Shown in pieces: positions 1 through 6,832 of a stretch of DNA of 41,673 nt. How positions within the stretch are numbered: position 1 is the first letter of the stretch; every line of letters begins with the position of its first letter. The notes beneath the pieces were generated by a model. That model was not told the DNA's origin and ran no database searches. It worked only from the letters and a program-made list of their open reading frames with translations. The DNA is from a virus. The translations under genes were made by a program, and so were the position numbers. The stretch is taken from IMG/VR virus record IMGVR_UViG_3300031673_000155, positions 1-41,673 of that record; one strand, given 5' to 3'.

Positions 1-142
1 CCAAAGAGTGTCGGGTTTTGTGGGATAGGTGCGCCCACAACATTTTCAATAATCCACACTTTCCCTTGCAACCTATCTTTGACAGCATCAATCAGCATAG
101 GATATTTCCCTTCGGAAACCAACCCCTGAAGATTCATAGAAT
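1..142. repeat. Direct terminal repeat, left copy
   Basis: This stretch recurs at 41532-41673 in the same orientation over 142 bases with one difference, base 16 (t here, c at 41547). An open reading frame (the C5 methyltransferase) continues correctly across the join. The contig ends therefore overlap, and the molecule is circular or circularly permuted with a unit length of about 41,531 bp. Confidence 0.93.
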
Positions 143-338
143 AAGCCTGACACGGTGGACTGGCGTGGTAGGCATCGTAGCCCTCAAGGGGAAACTCCAG
201 CGCATCCGCCTGGTGAAACTCAAACGGATAATGGGGCTGGGGCTTGATGTCCACCCCCACGACCTCAAAGCCTGCGCGGTGATAGCCCATAGAAGCCCCG
301 CCGGCACCGCAGAATAAATCTAAAAGTCTAGGTTTCAC
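1..338 (-). CDS. C5 cytosine DNA methyltransferase, N-terminal part (continues at 41219-41673)
   Basis: This enzyme transfers a methyl group from SAM to carbon 5 of cytosine in DNA. The GTG start at 338-336 overlaps the TGA stop of the preceding gene (GTGA), implying translational coupling. Motif I (DLFCGAGGASMG, residues 7-18) and the catalytic motif IV (PPCQAYS, residues 61-67) are visible. The frame runs off base 1 and joins the C-terminal part through the terminal repeat, giving about 216 residues. That is shorter than the usual 300-400 and leaves room for only a small target-recognition region. In a phage its likely role is protection from host restriction; no cognate endonuclease is adjacent. 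Confidence 0.93.
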   Translation of the reverse strand, partial: MKPRLLDLFCGAGGASMGYHRAGFEVVGVDIKPQPHYPFEFHQADALEFPLEGYDAYHASPPCQAYSMNLQGLVSEGKYPMLIDAVKDRLQGKVWIIENVVGAPIPQNPTLF

Positions 339-586
339 CCTGGCCGTTTCCTCCACTTACTCGGAATCCTTATAAGTTTTCCAATCTCCTCTGTGTTTTC
401 CATAGGGGCATCGGGGCTAGGTTCTTTGATGGCATATTGGACATGGGGTTTTCGGCCCCAGTTTTCCTCTGCTTCGTTTATCTTCCGCTCCAATTCCTTG
501 ACATCGCCGCCGGTCTCACCACACAGCTCTAGCAGCTTCACCTTCTTTTCGTGGGATAGACAGTTAGCGAGTGGGAATAAAGCCAT
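335..586 (-). CDS. Hypothetical protein, 83 aa
   Basis: This small hydrophilic protein is rich in Glu and Lys and has a likely helical segment (ELERKINEAEENW, about residues 32-44). No family is recognised. The ATG is preceded by GAGGAG at about 10 bases, and its first 23 bases overlap the end of the upstream gene. Its stop overlaps the GTG of the C5 methyltransferase, so the three genes at 1-755 look translationally coupled. It could be an accessory factor to the methyltransferase, but only its position suggests so. Confidence 0.7.
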   Translation of the reverse strand: MALFPLANCLSHEKKVKLLELCGETGGDVKELERKINEAEENWGRKPHVQYAIKEPSPDAPMENTEEIGKLIRIPSKWRKRPG

Positions 587-755
587 TGGTCCTACACTCC
601 TCTTTATGATGCTCGAGGCCGCTTTCAGTTACGATATGTTTACAGGTCTTACACCGGAATAGAGCCTGGCGCCGAATTTTGGGGTTAGCGATACTGCGGG
701 GGGTTTCTATACCTTCCCGAATCCGTTGTCTCTGCTCTCGTTTTTGTCTGCCCAT
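564..755 (-). CDS. Small zinc-finger-like protein, 63 aa
   Basis: This basic protein has Cys and His spaced as CKTC then about a dozen residues to HHKEEC, a plausible C2-H-C zinc site. The N-terminus (about 30 residues) is strongly Arg/Lys rich, consistent with nucleic-acid binding. It lies just downstream of a hairpin-plus-T-run at 771-807, so it is expressed either by read-through or from a promoter I cannot identify. The ribosome site is weak (AAAGACGGT before the ATG). No family name can be given. Confidence 0.6.
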   Translation of the reverse strand: MGRQKREQRQRIREGIETPRSIANPKIRRQALFRCKTCKHIVTESGLEHHKEECRTNGFIPTR

Positions 756-770
756 ACCGTCTTTACAATA

Positions 771-807
771 AAAAAAGCGACTTTCACGGTTTCCCGTTAC
801 TTGTCGC
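771..807 (-). terminator. Rho-independent terminator in the early operon
   Basis: Read on the minus strand, outer arms GCGAC and GTCGC enclose a second stem ACGG-GAAA-CCGT closed by a GNRA tetraloop, and six T follow. It sits directly after the DUF2292-like gene and before the methyltransferase group, so it should separate or attenuate the last early genes. Confidence 0.7.
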
Positions 808-832
808 CTTCGGTTGTTCCGTCAGGCCCTAT

Positions 833-982
833 TTAGAGCTTGGTGCTTTTGATACCTTCTTTAATCCTCACTGGTTGCCCCTGTTCAAGGCATACTACTA
901 TTTCAGCATAGCCTATTTGACGACAAAACTCAATAAGGTTGCGCTCTTTTTCAGTTAGTTTTATTTCAGGTCTAGCCGGCAT
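833..982 (-). CDS. DUF2292-like small protein, 49 aa
   Basis: This short gene starts at an ATG preceded by AAGGAG with about 8 bases of spacing. The layout (LTEKERNLIEFCRQIGYAEI, then VVCLEQGQPVRIKEGIKSTK) resembles the DUF2292 family of 45-60 aa proteins common in phages and Gram-positive-like bacteria. These have a helix, a short beta pair with a Gly turn and a basic tail, and their function is unknown. It is the last gene before the terminator at 771-807. Confidence 0.75.
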   Translation of the reverse strand: MPARPEIKLTEKERNLIEFCRQIGYAEIVVCLEQGQPVRIKEGIKSTKL

Positions 983-997
983 TCATCCTCTCCTTAT

Positions 998-1357
998 TCA
1001 GTGGGCACACGCAATCCTCTTTAGTGTTTTCTCCGTAGGTTTCCACACTTTTACTTCACCCGAATACCAGTTAATCTCCAGGAGGTCGCCAGCGGTAACA
1101 AGCACTTCACCCTTTAGCTGTATAGTTTCGTCTCCCAGAGCGGTTGATTTCATAAGACAAAAGTTTTTCATTATCCCATTCGTAGGTATTGTTCTATACT
1201 TGCTTTCATAGAGGCTTAACTCAGAAGCTGTATGCCATTCAACCTGAGAGAAAAAATGCTCCTCATGTTCTGGCTTCAGAGCATAAGAAATAGCATACCG
1301 TTCAGGGACTGGCTGCTTACGGAACACACTTTTTAGTCTAGTTAAAAATCTTGTCAT
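998..1357 (-). CDS. Hypothetical protein, 119 aa
   Basis: The start chosen is the ATG at 1357, which follows GGAGG with 7 bases of spacing; the frame is open 63 bases further upstream but lacks such a site. The N-terminus is basic (MTRFLTRLKSVFRKQP) and could form an amphipathic helix. The rest looks like a mixed beta domain ending in a strand-rich GEVLVTAGDLLEINWYSGEV segment. No family is recognised. The 16-base element at 1365-1380 supplies the ribosome site. Confidence 0.65.
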   Translation of the reverse strand: MTRFLTRLKSVFRKQPVPERYAISYALKPEHEEHFFSQVEWHTASELSLYESKYRTIPTNGIMKNFCLMKSTALGDETIQLKGEVLVTAGDLLEINWYSGEVKVWKPTEKTLKRIACAH

Positions 1358-1364
1358 CCTTGCA

Positions 1365-1380
1365 CCTCCATTATGGGCAG
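1365..1380 (-). repeat. 16-bp intergenic repeat, copy 1 (carries ribosome site)
   Basis: This element is identical to 1606-1621. Read leftward it is CTGCCCATAATGGAGG: it contains the TAA stop of the gene at 1371-1595 and the GGAGG of the gene at 998-1357. Two identical copies upstream of neighbouring genes suggest local duplication of a translation-initiation cassette. Confidence 0.7.
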
Positions 1381-1595
1381 TGGGACTTTGGTTCGAGCGC
1401 TTCTTTATAGGCTTGTTCATCCCGCTTCCTTAAAGTTCTCCAATCACCCGTTTCTTTCAAGTGCCTCCAATCTTCAATCGTAAATTCAGGGATAATAAGC
1501 ATACCTATCTTGGAACGCTTCGGCGGTTGGTATTTTTGGATTGGCACGAACTCCTCAATATATTCTATAAATTCCCTAATATCTTTTTTGCTCAT
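1371..1595 (-). CDS. Hypothetical protein, 74 aa
   Basis: The start at the ATG of MSKKDIREF (1595) is supported by GGAGGGAGAG upstream, which comes from the second copy of the 16-bp repeat. The protein is acidic at the N-terminus (REFIEYIEEF) and basic later (PPKRSK, RTLRKRDEQ), probably mostly helical. No family is recognised. It lies between two other small genes of the early operon. Confidence 0.65.
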   Translation of the reverse strand: MSKKDIREFIEYIEEFVPIQKYQPPKRSKIGMLIIPEFTIEDWRHLKETGDWRTLRKRDEQAYKEALEPKSHCP

Positions 1596-1605
1596 CTTTT
1601 CTCTC

Positions 1606-1621
1606 CCTCCATTATGGGCAG
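1606..1621 (-). repeat. 16-bp intergenic repeat, copy 2
   Basis: This copy is identical to 1365-1380. Here it lies upstream of the gene at 1371-1595 and again supplies its GGAGG ribosome site. Confidence 0.7.
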
Positions 1622-1630
1622 CCACGCCCA

Positions 1631-1933
1631 CTAAGATTTAATCAGCGGCATCCTCTTGCTATGTTCCTCTGCCCAGCTAAAAGCCTTGTCGTAATCATCA
1701 TCCGATTGGTGTTCGGGGCATAGGTAAAAGTCAGCTTGCCGTTCCCTGCCATCTTCGCACCTTGAGGTTATCCCATTCCACGCCCATTTATGCTCTGGTT
1801 TTTCTTTAAGCCACCTTTCGGGACGGCCTCCCTTGTGGTCAAAGCGTTTTCCGCCAAGCATAAATTCCTCTGCCCCCTCCACAGTAGCATCACAAAATAA
1901 ACAAACCGCTTTCACATATTTATAAGCCATCAT
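1631..1933 (-). CDS. Cys/His-containing protein, 100 aa
   Basis: The ATG overlaps the TGA of the previous gene (ATGA). CLFC near residue 11 and a later CPEH (about residues 72-75) could form a zinc site enclosing a Trp-rich centre (RPERWLKEKPEHKWAWNG). No family is recognised. It belongs to the block of small, dispensable-looking early genes between 1 and 4 kb. Confidence 0.65.
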   Translation of the reverse strand: MMAYKYVKAVCLFCDATVEGAEEFMLGGKRFDHKGGRPERWLKEKPEHKWAWNGITSRCEDGRERQADFYLCPEHQSDDDYDKAFSWAEEHSKRMPLIKS

Positions 1934-2259
1934 TCTCCCTCCTTATTTATTTTATCCCCCGGTAGCTCGGACTTGAGGGCTTCATTCCAACAATCAAGGC
2001 AAGTCCCATCTACGGGGCAAGTATCACCAGCGAGCTTGGGGCATATCCCCCTCTCCTCCGCCCATTTTGCTGTCCGTTCCCGTTCCCTCTCCCTCTCATC
2101 CCATTCAATAGCTGGTATCTGGGCTTCGTCTCGAAACCATTGAGCTGTAGCGACATTTCGGGCATATTCTAGCAAGGCCTCTGGCGGCGTTCCTCTTACT
2201 AGCTTCGGCTCATATACATCGTTTTCTATCTCCTCATCCGTTATCCGTGTCAGCTTCAT
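1930..2259 (-). CDS. Hypothetical protein with C-terminal Cys cluster, 109 aa
   Basis: This gene has a good ribosome site (AGGAGG, 8-9 bases before the ATG). A Glu/Arg-rich helix (ERERERTAKWAEERG) precedes CPKLAGDTCPVDGTCLDCW, four Cys that could bind a metal. The last bases overlap the next gene's start by 4. No known family is recognised. Confidence 0.65.
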   Translation of the reverse strand: MKLTRITDEEIENDVYEPKLVRGTPPEALLEYARNVATAQWFRDEAQIPAIEWDERERERERTAKWAEERGICPKLAGDTCPVDGTCLDCWNEALKSELPGDKINKEGE

Positions 2260-2271
2260 TGGTGCGCCTCC

Positions 2272-2415
2272 TCAACGAACTTCCCATTTTATTACCACTG
2301 CAAATCTCCAGAAGCGGAGAGTAGTTCTCCGCCCAAATTGTATTTTCTTATGGAAGCGAAAGTAAAAAGCAGGATATGTCATATATTCAAGGTCAAAACT
2401 TAATGAATATCGCAT
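2272..2415 (-). CDS. Small basic aromatic protein, 47 aa
   Basis: This short gene fills an otherwise empty gap. AAGGAGGGGTGAGAG stands before the ATG and the frame ends 12 bases before the next start. The protein is rich in Phe/Tyr/Trp and Arg (YFRFHKK, TLRFWRFAVV, WEVR) and reads like a run of beta strands. Its tight spacing and strong ribosome site are the main support; no family is recognised. Confidence 0.55.
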   Translation of the reverse strand: MRYSLSFDLEYMTYPAFYFRFHKKIQFGRRTTLRFWRFAVVIKWEVR

Positions 2416-2418
2416 CTC

Positions 2419-2769
2419 TCACCCCTCCTTTACTAGTAGCCCTTTAAGAGTTTCTACCTTGCGGAAACCAGCATTTTTGTATGCCCCGTCCAGTATAAAA
2501 TAGCTACCGTAGCGAGTCTTATCTTGTAGTTCGGGCGGTGTTTGGTCATCAGCCAGCCTCACTACCCCAAGTTTAGAGAGTTTGGAGAGGAGTAAAGATA
2601 CCCCAGCACCTCTCAGCCGTTCAAATGCTTCAGACCTTTCTACAGGATGGTTAATCGGATTCTCGTAGTGAATTGTAACAATGTCAGCCCCGAAATCCTC
2701 TAAAAATACTGCCACCGCCTCCCTTATCTTCTCCGGGGGTGTCAGTTCGGGTGTCGGTTTATCCTTCAT
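2419..2769 (-). CDS. Hypothetical protein, 116 aa
   Basis: The N-terminus is Pro-rich. A helical region (IREAVAVFLEDFGAD) is followed by a basic stretch where two successive Lys-containing helices (LLSKLSKLGVVRL) could form a winged-helix-like unit. The stop codon lies within the ribosome site of the next gene. The ATG overlaps the preceding gene by 11 bases. No family assignment is possible by eye. Confidence 0.65.
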   Translation of the reverse strand: MKDKPTPELTPPEKIREAVAVFLEDFGADIVTIHYENPINHPVERSEAFERLRGAGVSLLLSKLSKLGVVRLADDQTPPELQDKTRYGSYFILDGAYKNAGFRKVETLKGLLVKEG

Positions 2770-3253
2770 TTGAGCCTCCTCGTTTAATCGTCCATATTAA
2801 GTCCTCTACTTCTTGTGGGGATTTATAGCCAGATAGCAAAACGATAATTTCATTCAGAGCCTTTTGACGTTGGAATATTTTGAGGTCGGGGTAGCTTGGG
2901 TTTGACCTTGAGTAGCAGGCGTCAAAAATCTTGTTTAACTCTTTCTTTAATTCCCCCCCTGCCTTGACCTGTCCGTAGCCGAGAGTGTGGAGCTTGGCGA
3001 GGAGTTCTTGCAGCATAGAACGATAATCTATTTCCAACCAAGCCTGCCCTTTTGTAAAGTCAAATTGGGCATCACAGTATTTGATGATTATTTGCTTTAG
3101 TAGTTTCTCTGTCAGCCCCTCTGGTTGCCCGGCTCTACACTTCGGGCATAACATCGGGTCAAGAAATCCATCCTCATCGTAGAAAATCTCCCCACACTTT
3201 ACACAGGTTAAGGTATATGTCGGTTGCTCGGTGGGTTGCTTCTTATTTACCAT
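2759..3253 (-). CDS. Zinc-ribbon protein, 164 aa
   Basis: Residues 17-39 carry CVKCGEIFYDEDGF...CPKC, a rubredoxin-type zinc ribbon of the kind found in many phage regulatory or replication-associated proteins. The remaining 120 residues are predicted helical and have no motif I know. It overlaps both neighbours by about 11 bases, which indicates coupled translation. The N-terminal QPTEQPT segment resembles the NEQPTEEQ start of the gene at 3243-3632, so the two ends may share ancestry. Confidence 0.7.
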   Translation of the reverse strand: MVNKKQPTEQPTYTLTCVKCGEIFYDEDGFLDPMLCPKCRAGQPEGLTEKLLKQIIIKYCDAQFDFTKGQAWLEIDYRSMLQELLAKLHTLGYGQVKAGGELKKELNKIFDACYSRSNPSYPDLKIFQRQKALNEIIVLLSGYKSPQEVEDLIWTIKRGGSNEG

Positions 3254-3632
3254 CTTCAGCCTCCGTTACTTTATAGATTGCCCAGAATAGAGCTAGGGCA
3301 GGGTCTTTATCTTTACCTTCACCCACAATTCTCCAAGTTGGATGGCAGGAAAGCATATCTGTAGCATCATTATGGTGCACTTTCTTTGTGATAATACATT
3401 CTACTAACTCAGCCAAATTAAGCCTAAATTCTATAGACCATTCACCTAGCTTCGGCACAGCATACTTGAATAGATTGTTGAGGTCTAACTCCACAGGTTG
3501 ACAAAAGGGATAGCCCCCTTTTCTTACAACCATATGATTCCGCTCTTTGCAGCTTTTGGGTGGCCGCTCTAATCCGCACCACTCCCAAAACTTCTTTAGC
3601 TGTTCCTCTGTCGGTTGCTCATTCTCTACCAT
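3243..3632 (-). CDS. Hypothetical phage protein, 129 aa
   Basis: This Trp- and Cys-containing protein has a C-terminal segment (SCHPTWRIVGEGKDKDPALALFWAIYKVTE) that resembles the end of small phage 'ABA sandwich' proteins, where a short charged loop precedes an alanine-rich helix. That resemblance is weak and not a firm call. Spacing to the next gene is 14 bases. Confidence 0.6.
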   Translation of the reverse strand: MVENEQPTEEQLKKFWEWCGLERPPKSCKERNHMVVRKGGYPFCQPVELDLNNLFKYAVPKLGEWSIEFRLNLAELVECIITKKVHHNDATDMLSCHPTWRIVGEGKDKDPALALFWAIYKVTEAEDGK

Positions 3633-3646
3633 ATCATTGACCTCCC

Positions 3647-4009
3647 TTAAAGTATCCGTTCTAATTCCGAGACACTTCTAACAATGTGATACTCGGCCCC
3701 CTGAGCTTCAACTAGAGCCTGGAATTCCTTTTGCTCTTTAGACTGTTTACCGGCGGGGGATTTAATCTCTATGAATACGCACATACACGCAAAGAGTTTA
3801 TCTGTAGCGAATAACTCCCCTCCCTCATGTAACACCAGATAGTCAGCCGTTCCTTTGGGGCAGCCCCTTATGCGTCTCCGTGTCTCTCCTCTAGTCTCTA
3901 TGAAGTCCCCAGAGTTCAACCGCAGGAATACCAGTTTGCCCAAGTTTTGTTGATAGGTGAGGAAATCATCCACCGCGCGCTTGATGTCAGCTTCTCTTAA
4001 AGTTGTCAT
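3647..4009 (-). CDS. VRR-NUC (PD-(D/E)XK) nuclease, 120 aa
   Basis: This is a short stand-alone nuclease of the VRR-NUC type, expected to cut structured or Holliday-like DNA. The core runs GTADYLVL (D near residue 56), then IEIKSPAGKQSKEQKEF (E-x-K near residues 81-83), then a helix and the strand AEYHIVRSVSEL. These are the signature elements of the family, whose phage members are about 90-130 aa. It follows the replication genes and overlaps the 50-aa gene upstream by 4 bases, so a role in recombination or replication intermediate processing is likely. Confidence 0.88.
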   Translation of the reverse strand: MTTLREADIKRAVDDFLTYQQNLGKLVFLRLNSGDFIETRGETRRRIRGCPKGTADYLVLHEGGELFATDKLFACMCVFIEIKSPAGKQSKEQKEFQALVEAQGAEYHIVRSVSELERIL

Positions 4010-4158
4010 TCTGGTTTCTCCCCCTTGAAATATGGACAGTCTCGACCATCCTCAGTAAGCGGCTCTAACATACAGGGCCGTACCTTCGGCCTATCACAAT
4101 AAGCGCAGAGTCGGCGCCATGCCTCTGTTAATGCCTTCTCCCGTTCTTCCGGTGTCAT
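4006..4158 (-). CDS. Small Cys-rich protein, 50 aa
   Basis: The start at 4158 overlaps the stop of the replication gene (ATGA) and is preferred over an ATG 60 bases upstream. The sequence contains CAYCDRP...CMLEP...DCPYF, four Cys that may bind zinc. Its stop overlaps the VRR-NUC start. No family is recognised. Confidence 0.65.
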   Translation of the reverse strand: MTPEEREKALTEAWRRLCAYCDRPKVRPCMLEPLTEDGRDCPYFKGEKPE

Positions 4159-4928
4159 TCTTCCGTCCTTTCTTTCCGTAGTTGCTTCCTCTTTTCCAGG
4201 TCCTGCGCCGTTCGACAAACTATATCACCGTATTTTTGCTTAACAAATTTATCGGGGTCGGCTTCTCCCTTTTTCCGGCCGCTTCTCCAGTTGAGTAGTA
4301 TCCCCGCAACATAGCTCCAGTTTCGTTTACCGGCGCGGACTGCAATCTCGAGGGCTTTCTTGAGCTTATCGGCGCCGAATTCTTTTAAGGAAGCCTGTAG
4401 TTCGCTTTCTATCAGAGGGGTCAGCTCCCCGAATTTCTCCTGTTCCCATATCTTGATTAACGATGATAACGATTCGGTAGTAGTTATAGTTTCCTTACTC
4501 CCTACTCCTTTTAACCTACTCCCCTCCCCCCTACTCCCTACGGGTACTGGTGGGTTACTAGTGGGTAACTCCTCTCCCACTGTTAGTAACTGGTGGGGGA
4601 TAGGGGCGAAAGTCCATTTGCTCGGCTTTTTAATCTCTTGGTGTTCCAGGAAGCTCTTGATATAACCGAAGGCATGACCGCTATATTCAAACTTAGCTAT
4701 ATCTTTAGACCCCACTAGAAGACCAAGCCACTTCTCAATATCGGCGGCTGAAATATCATCGTCATAAGGGAATAATTGAATCTTTATGCGGGCTGGTCTC
4801 CACTCAAACACGCCCTGATCATCTGAGAGGTTCCAGAGGCCGATGTAGAGCAGGCGGGCATCCCGGGGTATCTTCCCCAGATTTTCGTCCAGCCAGAATT
4901 GAGGCTTAACGCTTCTTATTCTCGGCAC
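4155..4928 (-). CDS. DnaD-like replication initiator / replisome organizer, 257 aa
   Basis: The N-terminal 80 residues (SVKPQFWLDENLGKIPRDAR, then LYIGLWNLSDDQGVF) match the winged-helix start of phage replisome organizers. These bind the phage origin and help load the helicase. After a low-complexity Ser/Thr/Gly linker, residues 150-225 form a helical DnaD/DnaB_2-like domain ending in NWSYVAGILLNW, the conserved terminal motif of that family. The start is GTG with GGAG seven bases upstream. It lies next to VRR-NUC and a DNA methyltransferase. No helicase or loader gene is visible nearby, so the phage probably borrows the host replisome. Confidence 0.85.
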   Translation of the reverse strand: MPRIRSVKPQFWLDENLGKIPRDARLLYIGLWNLSDDQGVFEWRPARIKIQLFPYDDDISAADIEKWLGLLVGSKDIAKFEYSGHAFGYIKSFLEHQEIKKPSKWTFAPIPHQLLTVGEELPTSNPPVPVGSRGEGSRLKGVGSKETITTTESLSSLIKIWEQEKFGELTPLIESELQASLKEFGADKLKKALEIAVRAGKRNWSYVAGILLNWRSGRKKGEADPDKFVKQKYGDIVCRTAQDLEKRKQLRKERTEE

Positions 4929-5055
4929 GTTTTCTCTCCGTTCTATAAAAGATATGACCGCTAAGGCACTTGTATTGAACTAGTCTCTTATCCATCCCCT
5001 CCGGGGGCTCCCACTTTACTTTGACCGCTGTCCTTCCGCACTTGGGACACTTCAT
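4906..5055 (-). CDS. Small zinc-ribbon protein, 49 aa
   Basis: The start at 5055 overlaps the stop of the methyltransferase (ATGA). CPKCGRTAVKVKW near the N-terminus and CLSGHIF later resemble a short zinc ribbon with Cys/His ligands. It ends in a basic tail. It overlaps the GTG start of the replication protein by 23 bases. Function unknown; nucleic-acid binding is plausible. Confidence 0.65.
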   Translation of the reverse strand: MKCPKCGRTAVKVKWEPPEGMDKRLVQYKCLSGHIFYRTERKRAENKKR

Positions 5056-5783
5056 AGATTTAGCTCCATCACGCTCTGCCTGCACCGATTCGCCGCAATC
5101 TCGCAATACTTCTCCTCTATCTCTATCCCTATGCACTTGCGATTGAGCTTCTTGGCACAGTAGGCCGTTGTCCCTGAACCTAGAAAGGGGTCTAGGATTA
5201 AGTCGCCCTCATCAGAATAGGTTTTAATAAGCCATTCGATTAACTCAGTGGGCTTTTCTGTCCTATGTAAAGCAACTGATGGGTGGGACTTGGCAAATTT
5301 CAAGATACTTGTTGGATGCTTCATATCACCAAGAAGGTCTGCATTGTCAACACGCCCACAATCCCCATAATTATTTTGTTTGTGTATTTTTGTTTTACCT
5401 ACACTATGACTTTTTTGCCCGATAGTTTTTTGTGGGTGATACACAACCTCCCCGAATATTAAAATAATTTCGTGCCTGCGTAGCGGCATACGATTGGCAT
5501 TAAGGAAACCAGAGGTTAGGACCTTATCCCAAACTAAATCATATTTGAATAGACTCCTATGCTGGCTTACTAAATCCGTTGTGTAGGGTTGCTGTGAGAA
5601 AATTACCGCAGGGTATATAAGAAACGGTGACAGGTCAATCGCTATATCGTTATCGTTCTGCGTAACTCCATACGGCGGGTCAGTCAGCACCAAGTCCACG
5701 CTGTTATCAGGTAAGGAAGGCAGTATCTCCCGACAATCAGCGTGATAGATGGTTACTGCACTATCAGAGTAATATGGTTTCAA
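5052..5783 (-). CDS. Beta-class DNA methyltransferase (N6-adenine or N4-cytosine), 243 aa
   Basis: This SAM-dependent methyltransferase shows motif IV DPPYG (about residues 35-39) near the N-terminus. SAM-binding motif I DPFLGSGTTAYCA is near the C-terminus, followed by KCIGIEIEEKYCEIA. That order defines the beta class of amino-methyltransferases, and DPPY favours adenine. The start codon is TTG, overlapping the previous stop, with GGGGAG at 6 bases. There is no partner endonuclease, so it is an orphan enzyme probably used for restriction evasion or regulation. Confidence 0.92.
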   Translation of the reverse strand: MKPYYSDSAVTIYHADCREILPSLPDNSVDLVLTDPPYGVTQNDNDIAIDLSPFLIYPAVIFSQQPYTTDLVSQHRSLFKYDLVWDKVLTSGFLNANRMPLRRHEIILIFGEVVYHPQKTIGQKSHSVGKTKIHKQNNYGDCGRVDNADLLGDMKHPTSILKFAKSHPSVALHRTEKPTELIEWLIKTYSDEGDLILDPFLGSGTTAYCAKKLNRKCIGIEIEEKYCEIAANRCRQSVMELNL

Positions 5784-6133
5784 AGCAATCTCCCCTGTCT
5801 ATTTTCTTCCCAATAATCTTCCACATTATCCACTGCCTTCTTGCGCCGGTGAAACAATGCTAGAGCCCGGGTATTCAACGATTCGGTATGCTCCTCCGCT
5901 TCTTTATGACTGGTGGCTAAGAAGTATCCGGCGGGCGGTTCGGATGTACTGACTATCGGTAAGCCGTCCTCTATTAAATCTTCTAGCATGGCTCTCATCT
6001 GTCTATTCCTCTGGCCGGCCATCCGCGCTAAAGATTCTCCGGTTATCGCACTATCCCGTCCGATATGTCTCTCCAGGATATTACGGAGTTCCCGCTTGAC
6101 TTCGACCTTATTGAGCCTGGTTGCCGTTACCAT
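5780..6133 (-). CDS. Winged-helix DNA-binding protein, 117 aa
   Basis: Residues 22-75 read as a helix-turn-helix followed by a wing (RNRQMRAMLEDLIEDGLPIV, then SEPPAGYFLATS). This arrangement is common in small phage proteins encoded near replication genes. The remainder is a charged helix (REENxAL-like HTESLNTRALALFHRRKKAV). It overlaps the previous gene by 26 bases and the methyltransferase by 4. It may assist replication initiation or act as a regulator; the sequence does not decide. Confidence 0.7.
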   Translation of the reverse strand: MVTATRLNKVEVKRELRNILERHIGRDSAITGESLARMAGQRNRQMRAMLEDLIEDGLPIVSTSEPPAGYFLATSHKEAEEHTESLNTRALALFHRRKKAVDNVEDYWEENRQGRLL

Positions 6134-6551
6134 CTTTTATCACCCAATATAATGTGAGTTTATTTATGCGTTCTTTCTGGCATCGGGAATAACCATAAGT
6201 GTCTATGAAAAATCGGTGCATCTTTTCAATATCTCCCCCGCCGTGCATCCTTATAAATCCATCCTCGGCAGCTTCGGCAAGAGTAACCATATCGGAAGTA
6301 TTGGGACTAGCCGGCCAGGGATAATACTGCCAATGCTTGTTAAGGTCTTTGGGTTGTTTGCGGATTATTCTTACCACGCCTAAAACTTCACGCTGTTTTG
6401 ACCGAGGCTTATAAACAAGCTGTGCTAATTCCTCTACTTCCCAATCCCTATCCTTGCGCTCAAAGCGGAAGGTGGTAAACAAGCCCCGTTCCTCTAGTGG
6501 CTTATTTAATTGGAGCTTCGGCCACTTCTCTGTTACCCCTAATATTCTCAT
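6108..6551 (-). CDS. Possible ASCH/PUA-like domain protein, 147 aa
   Basis: The N-terminal half contains LFTTFRFERKDRDW, VEELAQLVYKPRSKQREVLG and VVRIIRKQPK. This pattern resembles ASCH-type domains, small beta barrels that bind RNA or modified nucleotides: a basic strand, a charged turn, then a strand with Gly before an Arg/Lys-rich strand. The C-terminal part is helical with Cys and aromatic residues. Phage members of this group are of similar length. The family call is moderate; the gene itself is well supported by 4-base coupling to its upstream neighbour. Confidence 0.65.
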   Translation of the reverse strand: MRILGVTEKWPKLQLNKPLEERGLFTTFRFERKDRDWEVEELAQLVYKPRSKQREVLGVVRIIRKQPKDLNKHWQYYPWPASPNTSDMVTLAEAAEDGFIRMHGGGDIEKMHRFFIDTYGYSRCQKERINKLTLYWVIKDGNGNQAQ

Positions 6552-6823
6552 TCTCTCCCCCCTGTTCCGTTACCATTTTTCCTCGCCCTGATAGCCTTAG
6601 TCGCTGCTGCCCTGCCCTTGACACCTGCCCTTGATAGGGTAGCTTTGTATTTGGAGCTTCGCCTATCTTCAAAGAAGGTTACTGACTTTATATCTATACC
6701 TGTAGCTCCACAGTTAGGGTTCATACAATACCACCATCCAGAGCCATCATTCTCGTAGTGCTTCCAGAGATGCGGACATTCAGTAACCTCTAAGGCTGTC
6801 GGCACTCTTTTAGTTTTAAGCAT
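6548..6823 (-). CDS. Zinc-finger-like basic protein, 91 aa
   Basis: Two Cys pairs (TECPHLW..., YCMNPNCGATG) suggest a zinc-binding fold. The C-terminus is a strongly basic helix (KYKATLSRAGVKGRAAATKA, then IRARKNGNG) suited to nucleic-acid binding. The start is preceded by GAGGGATAG. Its leader contains the stable RNA hairpin described at 6833-6889. No named family is recognised. Confidence 0.65.
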   Translation of the reverse strand: MLKTKRVPTALEVTECPHLWKHYENDGSGWWYCMNPNCGATGIDIKSVTFFEDRRSSKYKATLSRAGVKGRAAATKAIRARKNGNGTGGRE

Positions 6824-6832
6824 CTATCCCTC

